From positions 62,001 through 126,000 of the forward strand of contig JADKIU010000003.1 of NCBI GenBank assembly GCA_016722565.1: 64,000 nt of DNA, given 5' to 3'. The notes beneath the pieces were generated by a model. It did no database searches. It saw only the letters and a list, made by a program, of their open reading frames with translations, and was not told the origin of the DNA. The translations under genes were made by a program, and so were the position numbers. This document shows, piece after piece, positions 8,573 to 17,156 of this stretch (the first letter of the stretch is position 1; each line of letters starts with the position of its first letter). The stretch comes from Bacteroidota bacterium (GTDB taxonomy: Bacteria; Bacteroidota; Bacteroidia; 2-12-FULL-35-15).

Positions 8573-9262
8573 TTGAGATACTTAAAATCATTTTCATTAC
8601 CTGTATCTTTTCTGATTTCACTTAGTTGTGCTGGTCAAATTGAAAAAGAATTTAAACCATATCAATCTGTTGAAGTTAATTTAAACAACCCGATTTATTT
8701 CTTTCAAGACAATATTTACAACTTTAAAAATGAGTTAAGTTATGGAGTCGGTGGACAATTTTCTATCAATGAAAAGGTTGTTAAAATCTCACTGGGTGCT
8801 TATTATACATCTAAGAATTATTCAACAACCTATCCGATTGACACAAACACAAGCATAAAAACAATCTTTCATGTTGATTATTTGCACATACCTTTTTTAG
8901 TGTCTTTCAAAGTAAATCCAGAAAACGAAAAAAACAATTTCTATATTACTACTGGAGCACTTCTTAATTTTTCTGGCAATTTCAGATCAAAAACCATTTA
9001 TTCTGATGGGAATTCTACAAATAAGAAATTACATTTTGATGCCCGTCCTGGTATTTCTAACCAATTTGGGATTATGTATTCCAGAAAACTATCAGAAAAA
9101 CTCAGCATCTATATAAAAGAGAATGTTGAAATAAAATTGCGACAAGATTTTAATGAAATTCACTCAAGTCATTTTTCAACGATCCAAGAGGTTAATAACA
9201 ATCTGACGAATGAAAGAATATCCATTGGAACTAACGTAGGAATATCCTATGCTTTTAGATAA
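8573..9262 (+). CDS. Outer-membrane beta-barrel protein (porin-like)
   Basis: 229-residue exported protein of unknown function. The N-terminus RYLKSFSLPVSFLISLSCAGQ looks like a signal peptide, perhaps a lipoprotein one with Cys about residue 19. The rest alternates short amphipathic strands (VSFKVNPENEKNNFYITTGALL, ISIGTNVGISYAF) and ends in a phenylalanine-rich strand, as outer-membrane barrels do. The start is TTG at 8573, because an in-frame stop lies at 8546 and no ATG is available before the signal peptide. Family and substrate are not recognisable. Confidence 0.6.
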   Translation: MRYLKSFSLPVSFLISLSCAGQIEKEFKPYQSVEVNLNNPIYFFQDNIYNFKNELSYGVGGQFSINEKVVKISLGAYYTSKNYSTTYPIDTNTSIKTIFHVDYLHIPFLVSFKVNPENEKNNFYITTGALLNFSGNFRSKTIYSDGNSTNKKLHFDARPGISNQFGIMYSRKLSEKLSIYIKENVEIKLRQDFNEIHSSHFSTIQEVNNNLTNERISIGTNVGISYAFR

Positions 9263-9351
9263 GTTCTTTTAGCTAAAAAAAAGCGCTCATTATTGTACCT
9301 TTTCGCATCTTAGTTATCAGGTGTGATGCAAAAGTCTTGACATTGTCAATA

Positions 9352-9408
9352 ATTGCTGCTTTCGTAGCGTCCTTCGAGTTCTGCGCTGGAGCAGAAACGA
9401 GAAGCAAT
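9352..9408. repeat. Nested inverted repeat in the gap after the barrel gene
   Basis: ATTGCT (9352-9357) pairs with AGCAAT (9403-9408), and inside it TTCTGC (9379-9384) with GCAGAA (9391-9396). It looks like a degraded intergenic palindromic repeat of the kind scattered in Bacteroidota genomes. No ORF is present. Confidence 0.45.
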
Positions 9409-9430
9409 CCTTCAGTAATACCATAAAAAA

Positions 9431-9459
9431 ATCCCGTCAAGCTACACTTGACGGGATTT
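9431..9459. terminator. Bidirectional terminator between convergent genes
   Basis: ATCCCGTCAAG and CTTGACGGGAT form an 11-bp stem around a five-base loop, with A residues on the left and T residues on the right, so it can serve both the plus-strand barrel gene and the minus-strand gene ending at 9483. Confidence 0.8.
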
Positions 9460-9482
9460 CTAATTCTTTAATTATTCTTAAA

Positions 9483-10550
9483 TTATCTTACGATTAATTT
9501 AGAAGTACTTGCTCCGAAGCTAGTTACTACGTTAACTGTGTAGAAACCTTTAGCTAAGTCAGAAGTATTGATGTGTGCAAAGTGACGACCTTGAGGTTGT
9601 TCACCTTTTGATACAGTAGCTACCAATTTACCTGTAACATCGTACAAGTTGATAGTCACCATTGACTCAGAAGACAATGTGTAGTTTACTTGAACATTGT
9701 CAGTAGCTGGGTTAGGGAATAAGTTTAAAGATAAGTCGTTTTTGTTCTCGTTGATAGAGTTGTACAAAGTACCACGGATCATAACGTCATCGATAGAAAC
9801 TAAGTTATCATCAGCAGAGTTACCAATAATTGCAATGTAAACCGCTTGGTTAGCATATGCATTCAAAGGAACTGAAAACTGACGTAATTGACCTTGGTGA
9901 GAGTTACTTGTACCTGCAAAATCAATATGCGTTCCATCTAAACCATGAACAAATGCACCTGAAGCTGCAGTTGGAGCGAATGTATACGTGCTGAATGTTG
10001 TATCAGTACCCAAAACAGTCATTTGAGATGCATTGAACAATACGTGAGAGAAAGCGGAAGTATTATCTGCATTTGTAGTTGTAGATAAACGTACTTCGTA
10101 ACCATCCAAATAACGTGGAGTTTGACGTGGAGCTGATTTCCAGAACAATGTATCAGCAGAACCTAACTGAACGCTGCTAGTAATTAACCAGTTTTGTTGT
10201 GGCATTAAAGCTGTAGTCCAAGAGTTCGTTCCCAAAACTGTATTTGTATCAGGAGCACCAATTGTTCCGTAAACAGTTTCGTATTGATCTACCACAGAAA
10301 ATGGTTGCAAAGCAAACCAACCATCAGGACGGCTTCCACCAGATCCATCAGTATCTCCATCAGAGTCCATTGAATACCAGTTCATGTCACCAGCAACTCC
10401 CGGAGGGATTGTTGATGTAGCATTACAGTCAATTAATAAAGTGTCATAAAAACGAGTTAATTCGAAATCTTCAAAAAGCAACGTATCTTGCGCTTTTACG
10501 AACGTTCCAGTCAACAGGAACATAGATAATAAAACGTAAATTTTTTTCAT
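9483..10550 (-). CDS. Secreted cleaved-adhesin-type protein with type IX sorting domain
   Basis: Predicted extracellular protein of 355 residues. I take ATG at 10548-10550, which begins the signal peptide MKKIYVLLSMFLLTGTFVKAQ and follows a good promoter; an open frame continues upstream to 10643 but adds an unlikely pre-sequence. The body resembles choice-of-anchor / cleaved-adhesin beta-jellyroll domains (WLITSSVQLG, VSIDDVMIRG). The end is a Por sorting domain (LNLFPNPATDNVQVNY, INLYDVTGKLVATV, GFYTVNVVT). The ligand is unknown. Confidence 0.8.
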   Translation of the reverse strand: MKKIYVLLSMFLLTGTFVKAQDTLLFEDFELTRFYDTLLIDCNATSTIPPGVAGDMNWYSMDSDGDTDGSGGSRPDGWFALQPFSVVDQYETVYGTIGAPDTNTVLGTNSWTTALMPQQNWLITSSVQLGSADTLFWKSAPRQTPRYLDGYEVRLSTTTNADNTSAFSHVLFNASQMTVLGTDTTFSTYTFAPTAASGAFVHGLDGTHIDFAGTSNSHQGQLRQFSVPLNAYANQAVYIAIIGNSADDNLVSIDDVMIRGTLYNSINENKNDLSLNLFPNPATDNVQVNYTLSSESMVTINLYDVTGKLVATVSKGEQPQGRHFAHINTSDLAKGFYTVNVVTSFGASTSKLIVR

Positions 10551-10583
10551 TTGTAGGGTTTTTAGGTTAATAAATTGATTACG

Positions 10584-10612
10584 CAAATTTAAGTATAATT
10601 TTTCAAAACAAA
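10584..10612 (-). promoter_or_regulatory. Promoter of the secreted adhesin-like gene
   Basis: On the minus strand TTTG (10609-10612), 17 bases, then TAAATTTG (10584-10591). It lies about 35 bases before the ATG at 10550 and supports that start over the upstream one. Confidence 0.55.
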
Positions 10613-10700
10613 AAATTTTGTAAAAAATGCATTTAAATGGCATTCAAAATCTTTACAAATAGGATAAATACTTATTTTTGGGTTCCTATTATTGAGCAAC

Positions 10701-11321
10701 ATGCGTTTCATCCAAAAAACGATTTTTAGTAGTTTATTCTTTCTCTTCTCATTGAGCAATTTCGCTCAAAATCAAGATATTATAATCGCTATCAAGGAGC
10801 CGATGTTAAACAAAATGTTTGCCGCCATGGGTGAAATCAAAGGTACTTCCGCCTACTCGTTTATGTTTATAGAGGGGACGTATACCTGGACACTCATCAA
10901 GCCACAGATAAAACTTCACCCTGGAAAAGCCAATTTTGAAACGGATGTGAAAGTGGTAGTCGGCAAATTTGAATACACCACGAAAGTCAACGGCATTGTC
11001 GAAATCTGTTACGAACCCACCACCAACCTCATTTATGTAGAAATCACCGAAGCACTTTTTCCATTGAACATCCTTTTTTTAGGAAAAGAACGCCATTTAT
11101 GGGATGTGGACCTTAAAAAATACTTTGAAACCCCATTTACCTTCGAAGGCCCTCTTACCATGGGAACAGAAATGGCTTTTTCGATGCCCGATGGAACAAC
11201 AAAGGTCATTTATTGCCATCCGGTAAATTGTGGCGTAAAAATTGCGGAAAAACAAATCATTGTTTCAGCGGAAACAGAGTTTATTGAACGGAAAATTGAA
11301 CCTACACCTATTAAAAAATAA
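10701..11321 (+). CDS. Exported protein of unknown function
   Basis: 206 residues from the ATG at 10701 (a TTG three codons earlier is possible). A signal peptide (RFIQKTIFSSLFFLFSLSNFAQ) precedes a soluble beta-rich domain with an internal motif GKFEYTTKVNGIVEICYEPT and two late cysteines (YCHPVNCG). I recognise no family. It sits 8 bp upstream of a TlpA-like thioredoxin gene, so it is probably co-transcribed and periplasmic. Confidence 0.6.
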   Translation: MRFIQKTIFSSLFFLFSLSNFAQNQDIIIAIKEPMLNKMFAAMGEIKGTSAYSFMFIEGTYTWTLIKPQIKLHPGKANFETDVKVVVGKFEYTTKVNGIVEICYEPTTNLIYVEITEALFPLNILFLGKERHLWDVDLKKYFETPFTFEGPLTMGTEMAFSMPDGTTKVIYCHPVNCGVKIAEKQIIVSAETEFIERKIEPTPIKK

Positions 11322-11329
11322 TTGTGAAT

Positions 11330-12775
11330 ATGAAACACCTTTTCAAAACGCTACTCGTACTTTCAGCATTCATCAGTTCAACCACTTTTGCGGGCAATAC
11401 TCCTCCAACAGGATGCAACATTAAAATTGTTTCCAAAGGCCTCAAGGAAGGTTCCATGTGTTTATTGGCCTGCTATTATGGTGATAAAAACTATATCAAG
11501 GATTCTGCGAAAGCAAATGCGAAAGGAGAAGTAATTTTTACCGCCACTGAGAAATACGATCAAGGAATTTATTTATTTGTGCCTCCAAGCAAAAAGTACT
11601 TTGATTTTGTAATGGATGCAGAGCAAAACTTCACCCTCGAAACCGATACACTGGATTACATAAAACACATGAAAGTAAAAGGATCAGAAGAGAATAAATA
11701 CTTTTATGAATACCAAAGTTTCATGGGGGTTAAACAAAAACAAATTGAACCCTTACGCGATTTGTATAAGAAGGTAAAAGACAACAAAGACTCCGCTAAA
11801 ATTGTAGGCGATCAGATTGCTGCCATCGATAAGGAAGTAATGGACTACAAAAACAATTTCATTAAAGCCCACCCAACCACCTTCGTATCAAAAATATTCA
11901 GAGCGATGGAAGAACCGATTGTTCCGGAAGCACCGATCTTAGCCAATGGCAGAAAAGACAGTACGTTTGGTTACCGTTATTATAAATCACACTTTTTTGA
12001 CAACATCGATTTTAGTGACGACCGCTTATTGCGCACCCCTATTTTTCACAACAAAATCAAACAGTATTTAGATAAACTCACGCCACAAACTCCGGATTCA
12101 ATTAACATTTCAACCGACTTGATTATTGAAAAAGGAAGAGCCAATGAAGAAGTATTCAAATACCTGGTGAACTGGATTACCTATACCTACGAAAGTTCAA
12201 AAATAATGGGGATGGATGCCGTGTTTGTGCACCTCGTAAACCGTTACCATTCTAAAAAACAAACCCCTTGGATTGATTCTACCCAACTTTATAAAGTAAT
12301 CAACAGAGCCTATATTCTAGAACCCTTACTAATTGGCAAAAAAGCTCCTGCTGTTGTGATGCAGGATACAACCGGAAAAGAGGTTGCTCTGTATAATGTA
12401 AAAGCACGGTATACTGTTTTATTATTCTGGGACGAAAACTGCGGACATTGCAAAAAGGAAATGCCGAAGATTGTGGAGCTGTACAAAAAATTAAAATCAA
12501 AAGATGTGCAGATCTTTGCTTATGAAACGGAAGACAGTCCTAAGCTTTGGAAAAAATTCATCAAAGACAATAACCTCCAGTTCATTAACGGTTATCAGCC
12601 CGATCAATACAAACGAGCCGTTACCAAAAAGATTTATGACATCTATAGCACACCGGTGATATACCTGTTGGATGAAAATAAAATCATCAAAGCGAAACGC
12701 ATCGATGCCGAACAATTAGGCAACCTGATTGAAATGTTCGAAAAAGAACGCTTAGAGAAAGAGACGAAGAAATAA
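11330..12775 (+). CDS. Periplasmic TlpA-like thioredoxin with N-terminal DUF4369/DUF5106-like region
   Basis: Thiol-disulfide exchange protein of 481 residues. ATG at 11330 is chosen over GTG at 11324 because it opens the signal peptide (MKHLFKTLLVLSAFISSTTFA). The first 140 residues resemble the beta-domain found before many Bacteroidota TlpA proteins. The last third is a thioredoxin fold with redox centre WDENCGHCKKEMPKI (about 370) and the cis-proline segment YSTPVIYLLD. Partners are unknown; it may reduce periplasmic disulfides for cytochrome or surface-protein maturation. A terminator follows. Confidence 0.82.
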   Translation: MKHLFKTLLVLSAFISSTTFAGNTPPTGCNIKIVSKGLKEGSMCLLACYYGDKNYIKDSAKANAKGEVIFTATEKYDQGIYLFVPPSKKYFDFVMDAEQNFTLETDTLDYIKHMKVKGSEENKYFYEYQSFMGVKQKQIEPLRDLYKKVKDNKDSAKIVGDQIAAIDKEVMDYKNNFIKAHPTTFVSKIFRAMEEPIVPEAPILANGRKDSTFGYRYYKSHFFDNIDFSDDRLLRTPIFHNKIKQYLDKLTPQTPDSINISTDLIIEKGRANEEVFKYLVNWITYTYESSKIMGMDAVFVHLVNRYHSKKQTPWIDSTQLYKVINRAYILEPLLIGKKAPAVVMQDTTGKEVALYNVKARYTVLLFWDENCGHCKKEMPKIVELYKKLKSKDVQIFAYETEDSPKLWKKFIKDNNLQFINGYQPDQYKRAVTKKIYDIYSTPVIYLLDENKIIKAKRIDAEQLGNLIEMFEKERLEKETKK

Positions 12776-12804
12776 ACACAGGAATGGTTCCAAAACCATA
12801 AAAA

Positions 12805-12837
12805 AATCCTCCAAACTTAAAAAGTGGAGGATTTTTT
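12805..12837. terminator. Bidirectional terminator
   Basis: AAATCCTCC pairs with GGAGGATTT around a 13-base loop, with flanking A and T runs, between convergent genes ending at 12775 and 12836. Confidence 0.8.
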
Positions 12838-13282
12838 ATTTAATGCGTGTTACAATGATGGTATTCCCTCGGGAATAGTCAAATTTCCATTCTCGGTCGA
12901 AAATACGAGGCAAATAGCGTTTGTATAAATTGATGCGGGAAGTCAGTTTATCTTCAGGTTCGTCTTCCTTTGCTAAACCGGTAAACTCATAAGTCACCAT
13001 TTTCGGGTGTTCAGCCATAAACATCTTCACTACGGCAACAATGGTGGTCATAACACGGTACAATTCCCCTTTATTGGTAACAGTATACTCCTCCCCTTCA
13101 AACTCATCATTGGTAACACCAAATACAATGGTAGCATGCAAAATATTATCTTGCCTGCGACCAAAACGCACTTCATAGTTGATGTCACTATCCGTGGTAA
13201 AATAGTAAACACCTGCTGTACTAATTGCAGGAGCTGTAATTTTATATTCTTCGACCGTACCCAATTGATTTTTTTTATCCAT
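12836..13282 (-). CDS. Conserved-looking hypothetical protein
   Basis: 148 residues from the ATG at 13280-13282 (MDKKNQLGTVEEYKI); a longer frame starts at 13333 but its extra 17 residues look non-coding. No signal peptide or membrane span. The sequence is mixed alpha/beta with YYFTTDSDINYEVRFGRRQ and a basic C-terminus (YSRGNTIIVTRIK). The pattern resembles small cytoplasmic proteins of phage-like origin, but I cannot assign a family. Confidence 0.6.
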   Translation of the reverse strand: MDKKNQLGTVEEYKITAPAISTAGVYYFTTDSDINYEVRFGRRQDNILHATIVFGVTNDEFEGEEYTVTNKGELYRVMTTIVAVVKMFMAEHPKMVTYEFTGLAKEDEPEDKLTSRINLYKRYLPRIFDREWKFDYSRGNTIIVTRIK

Positions 13283-13434
13283 GGCGAAATTATGAAAATA
13301 TTCGGGATTTCCATTTTTTTTAGACAGAATCAAACGGAATATTGAATACCTTTGATGTATTCACATTTTAAAGCTGAAATCGGAGTCTTTTTAGGCCTTA
13401 TTTTTGCATCAAAAGCCCATAAATACGTGATTGC

Positions 13435-13935
13435 ATGTCGAACAGCAAAATAAACATCCGCTACCTTTTCACCTTTCTTTTTGTTCTGCTTTATAGCCAT
13501 TCAGCCTTTTCGCAACACGTTCCGGTATTAAAAATCACCGACCTTGAAAAACGTATAAAAAACGAATCGGACACCACCTATATTGTTAACTTTTGGGCGA
13601 CCTGGTGCGCGCCCTGTGTAAAAGAACTTCCTGATTTTGATAGCATCTCAAAAGAGTATGCCAATACAAAAATAAAAGTACTACTCGTTACAATGGATTT
13701 TAAAGAAGAGTTACAAGCCAAAGTAATTCCTTTCATCAAGACAAAAAAGCTTTATTCGGAAGTGGTCTTATTGGATGAGGTGAATGGAAACTATTTTATT
13801 CCAAAAATATCCGATGCATGGTCCGGAGCTTTACCAGCAACATTAATCATTAATCAGAAGAAACAAATCAATCACTTTTTTGAGAAAAAACTGACCTATG
13901 AATTTTTAAAATCCGAAATCAAGCTTACCCAATAA
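13435..13935 (+). CDS. TlpA/ResA-like periplasmic thioredoxin
   Basis: 166-residue membrane-anchored or exported thioredoxin-fold protein. A hydrophobic signal (YLFTFLFVLLYSHSAFS) is followed by FWATWCAPCVKELPDF, the CxxC redox site of TlpA/ResA proteins, near residue 58, and GALPATLIIN with the cis-proline. It lies two bases upstream of a SCO gene; the pair is likely co-expressed for copper-centre or cytochrome maturation. Confidence 0.85.
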   Translation: MSNSKINIRYLFTFLFVLLYSHSAFSQHVPVLKITDLEKRIKNESDTTYIVNFWATWCAPCVKELPDFDSISKEYANTKIKVLLVTMDFKEELQAKVIPFIKTKKLYSEVVLLDEVNGNYFIPKISDAWSGALPATLIINQKKQINHFFEKKLTYEFLKSEIKLTQ

Positions 13936-13937
13936 TC

Positions 13938-14609
13938 ATGATGATGAAACCCAAATTTCTTAACCTTGCCTTATTAGCTGTTGCTGCAGGTGTTTTTGTA
14001 TATGCCTTTTTTATTTATGATACCGACAAGCCCTTACGCCTATTGCCCATTTTTGGTGAAAAGGAGTACGAGTCTAAAAATGGCAAAACCGATACCACCT
14101 ATCACACCATTCAAAACTTCAGCTTTATCAACCAAGACGGGAAAACAGTGACCGAAAAGGACTTTGCAGGAAGTGTATATGTGACCGATTTCTTTTTCAC
14201 CACCTGCCATACAATTTGTCCGATTATGAGTACACAAATGGAACGCGTTGCAGAAAAATTCAAAGGGAATCAAGAAGTGAAATTTTTATCTCATACGGTA
14301 GATCCTGAAATTGATACCTTAGAACAGTTAAAAGCATACGCGATTAAACACAATGCAGATTCAAAGCAATGGATGTTTGTAACGGGTGAGAAAAAAGCAT
14401 TGTACGATATTGCCCGTACCGGTTATTTATTGAATGCAGAAGAAGGTGATGGCGGTCCGGATGATTTTATTCACACGCAAAATTTTGCCTTGATTGATAA
14501 AGACAAACGCATCCGCGGCTTTTATGATGGGACAGATTCTACCGAAATGAATCAACTGATGAAAGACATCGAATTATTATTGGCGGAACATCATTATAAA
14601 GGGAAATAA
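13938..14609 (+). CDS. SCO1/SenC-family copper chaperone
   Basis: 223-residue protein with one N-terminal membrane anchor (LALLAVAAGVFVYAFFI) and a thioredoxin fold. The copper ligands are visible: FFFTTCHTICPIM (CxxxC, about 91-95) and IHTQNFALID with the conserved histidine near residue 177. SCO proteins load or reduce the CuA site of cytochrome c oxidase. Its position directly behind a ResA-like gene fits that role. Terminator follows. Confidence 0.9.
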   Translation: MMMKPKFLNLALLAVAAGVFVYAFFIYDTDKPLRLLPIFGEKEYESKNGKTDTTYHTIQNFSFINQDGKTVTEKDFAGSVYVTDFFFTTCHTICPIMSTQMERVAEKFKGNQEVKFLSHTVDPEIDTLEQLKAYAIKHNADSKQWMFVTGEKKALYDIARTGYLLNAEEGDGGPDDFIHTQNFALIDKDKRIRGFYDGTDSTEMNQLMKDIELLLAEHHYKGK

Positions 14610-14660
14610 TTTGAAAATTCGGGAATTAGATAATGTGTCAATTAAAGATATTTAATAAAA

Positions 14661-14692
14661 AAGCCCTTTCAATTTCGAAAGGGCTTTTTATT
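14661..14692. terminator. Bidirectional terminator
   Basis: AAGCCCTTTC pairs with GAAAGGGCTT around a six-base loop with a T run after it; it lies between the SCO gene and the convergent redoxin gene. Confidence 0.85.
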
Positions 14693-14733
14693 TGATGCTT
14701 ATATCATTTTCAAATTGGCAAATTTCCAAATTG

Positions 14734-15348
14734 TTACTCCACTCTCTTAATCGAGCAACCAACAGATTTAGAAGAATTTGTTTTCACGGCTTTTCCAGTT
14801 CCTACTGCGACTATTGCATCTTTTAAATACAACTCTTTTGCATCGGAAGCCGACTTAATATTATCATCAATCGCACCTCTATAGGCCAATCCTTTTTTAT
14901 CAAACAAAAAGCAATGAGGAGTGCGTGACGCGCCAAAGGCATTTGCAATAGCTGAGTTTTTATCTACGGCATAGTAAAAATCATAGCCTTGTGCTTTTGC
15001 ATATTTTTTCATTTCATCATACGAATCTTCATCACCACGTTGTGCTTCATTGGAGTTCAATAAAATAAAACCAACCTTATTTGCCTTTGTTAATTTTGAC
15101 AATTCTTTAATACGTGATTCGCTCAACTTAACGTATGGACAAGTATTACAAGAGAATACAACCAACAAGCCATTTTCACCTTTTGCATCGGCAAGGGAAA
15201 CCTCTTTACCACTAATGTCGAGCATTTTTACATCCGCACTTGGTATCGCTTTTCCGATTTCCAACTCCGTATAATCAGCCAATTTAAAAGCGGTTGCTGT
15301 AGAGAACACAGCTACGGTTGCAATCAAAACTTTAATCGATGTTTTCAT
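14734..15348 (-). CDS. Exported redoxin-family protein (CxxC)
   Basis: 204 residues. The signal peptide (MKTSIKVLIATVAVFSTATAF) is followed by a peroxiredoxin/AhpC-TSA-like fold whose active segment is VVFSCNTCPYVKLSESRI (CNTC near residue 72) and a cis-proline segment SRTPHCFLFD. Proteins of this type act as periplasmic thiol oxidoreductases. It is the fourth thioredoxin-fold gene within 4 kb, though transcribed convergently to the others. Confidence 0.8.
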   Translation of the reverse strand: MKTSIKVLIATVAVFSTATAFKLADYTELEIGKAIPSADVKMLDISGKEVSLADAKGENGLLVVFSCNTCPYVKLSESRIKELSKLTKANKVGFILLNSNEAQRGDEDSYDEMKKYAKAQGYDFYYAVDKNSAIANAFGASRTPHCFLFDKKGLAYRGAIDDNIKSASDAKELYLKDAIVAVGTGKAVKTNSSKSVGCSIKRVE

Positions 15349-15405
15349 TTTTATCTGTTTTTTTAATTTACAGATATAAATTTACAAAAATCAATCCAAA
15401 AAACC

Positions 15406-16467
15406 TCAATTTGTTATCAACTCTTTGTAAACAAACTTTTCTTGCAGCGATTCGAAGGGGCGGTAGATGTAATACACATAATCCCCTTTAATTTTTATTT
15501 TTTCAACGTACTGATTACTGAGTTTGAAAGACGCCATTATCTTTCCGGAATACATATTGATTCGTTTTAAATAATAAAATCCATTTTTCTGATACAGCGC
15601 ATAAGCGGCATTCGCTTCTTTATCGATAATCACTTCATTTTTCCACTCTCTCCAACTTTTCGGATGATTGTAATCAATTGCAATGGAATCGAGTTGTTTC
15701 AATTTCCCATCGTATTTAAAAATGGCGTTACTGGAATGATCAAACACACAAATGGTATCGTCCATTACAAATAAAGGCGAGTAAAGCGGACTATAATACA
15801 TGCTGCTGGTTAAACCGCTCATGTTAGCCGCCACACGGTGAAAATCCACACCATAATAATTGGCAAGCTTTCGCACTTGCACTCGATCTTTTGGTTTTAA
15901 AAAATAGTATTCCATGTTGTAGCCATGCATCACTTCCGGATCGCCAACTTTTTTAATCGGTTTAAATACTTGTTCGGATGCATTGTAGGCATAATAGGTG
16001 AACTCCGGATAATCGCGTTGGTAATTTGAGAAATAGATAGACTGGTGTGCACTGTCCACACAGGGCATAATAAACTTTTTATAATCCTCTACCGGCAATG
16101 AAAACAAACGCAACACATCATCTTGAATGGTAACCCGATAAATGTGGTTCACACACATCACATTCACGAAACCCATATAATCTTTATAAAATTTCTGAGC
16201 TTCATCGGGTAGTTCAAAAGAAGAAAGCACTTTTTGATTCGCATCAATCAAACGAAGTGTGGGTTTTTCCAAACTCTTTTCATACGTTAGGATGACCATT
16301 TTATCATCAATAAATTCAAAATCGGCTACACTGTATTTCCAGGTTCCAAAGACTGTATCCACAGCAGGTTTATCAGAAACGGTTACCGATTTTAACGTAT
16401 ACGTTGTTTGGGAATTCGCTTTATAAGCGAAAAAAAGAATGATTGAGATGAGTAGTATAGATCGCAT
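15406..16467 (-). CDS. Exported beta-propeller-like protein, function unknown
   Basis: 353 residues beginning with a signal peptide (RSILLISIILFFAYKANS). The body alternates beta-strands and repeated small motifs such as DTICVFDHSSNAIFKYDG and YYLKRINMYSGKIMASF, as in six-bladed propellers of Bacteroidota. No enzymatic signature is visible. It is divergent from the DnaJ-domain gene with 60 bp between. Confidence 0.55.
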   Translation of the reverse strand: MRSILLISIILFFAYKANSQTTYTLKSVTVSDKPAVDTVFGTWKYSVADFEFIDDKMVILTYEKSLEKPTLRLIDANQKVLSSFELPDEAQKFYKDYMGFVNVMCVNHIYRVTIQDDVLRLFSLPVEDYKKFIMPCVDSAHQSIYFSNYQRDYPEFTYYAYNASEQVFKPIKKVGDPEVMHGYNMEYYFLKPKDRVQVRKLANYYGVDFHRVAANMSGLTSSMYYSPLYSPLFVMDDTICVFDHSSNAIFKYDGKLKQLDSIAIDYNHPKSWREWKNEVIIDKEANAAYALYQKNGFYYLKRINMYSGKIMASFKLSNQYVEKIKIKGDYVYYIYRPFESLQEKFVYKELITN

Positions 16468-16527
16468 ATTTACCTCCTTTTTAACAGATAGACGTTTTTA
16501 CCAAATATTTTCCATAAATTAGTATCA

Positions 16528-17109
16528 ATGCAATACGATTATTACAAAATATTGGACATTCCGAGGGATGCCAGTTTGGAGGATATCAAAAAGGCCTATC
16601 GATTAAAGGCCAAATTGGTGCATCCGGATGTGAACAATTCCCCGAAAGCGAATGAAGTATTTGCAGTAGTAAGCGAAGCATACGATGTGTTGTGCGATGA
16701 TCAAAAACGATATTTACACGATGTCAAATTGAATTATTATGACACCGAAAAGGAAAATGCTGAACGCAAACGACAGTATTATGGCACTTCGGTAAGAAAT
16801 GATTCCTTCAGCAATCCTTCCAACTTCAACTACGATTGGAATAGTTTCAGTCAATATGCCTACAAAGAAAAAAATGATGAAGACTATTACAAGCAGTCTC
16901 CTTTTTTATACAACCTATTTTTTGCAAGTGGAATGTTCATTGGTTTTATCATCATTACGGTTACCATTTATGGCACCTTAAAAAACTTTTGGCCATTGCC
17001 TTTTGTATTGATCAGCATTTCCGGATTTATATTGGTAAGAGAAGGTTGGCGGGGCATGATGGGAAAACAAACCATGCTCAATGGTATACTGAAACGATTG
17101 AAGAAATAA
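16528..17109 (+). CDS. DnaJ-domain membrane protein
   Basis: 193 residues. The first 65 form a J domain (YYKILDIPRDASLEDIKKAY, HPDVN with the HPD triad near residue 36, ending QKRYLHD), which stimulates DnaK ATPase. A polar linker leads to two membrane spans at about 130-150 and 157-173 (FFASGMFIGFIIITVTIYG; FVLISISGFILVREGW), so the J domain faces the cytoplasm at the inner membrane. There is no Gly/Phe or zinc region, so it is not DnaJ itself. Confidence 0.85.
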   Translation: MQYDYYKILDIPRDASLEDIKKAYRLKAKLVHPDVNNSPKANEVFAVVSEAYDVLCDDQKRYLHDVKLNYYDTEKENAERKRQYYGTSVRNDSFSNPSNFNYDWNSFSQYAYKEKNDEDYYKQSPFLYNLFFASGMFIGFIIITVTIYGTLKNFWPLPFVLISISGFILVREGWRGMMGKQTMLNGILKRLKK

Positions 17110-17112
17110 AAA

Positions 17113-17142
17113 AAACTCCCCCGAAATTCGGAGGAGTTTTTT
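17113..17142. terminator. Bidirectional terminator
   Basis: ACTCCCCCGAA pairs with TTCGGAGGAGT followed by a T run, between the J-domain gene and the convergent ilvE. Confidence 0.8.
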
Positions 17143-17156
17143 GTTTTGCTGAACGA

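Noticed and set aside
8573..9262. Frameshift at the start of the barrel gene because it lacks an ATG
   Set aside because: The TTG start gives a convincing signal peptide and an in-frame stop lies 27 bases upstream, so no missing N-terminus is needed.
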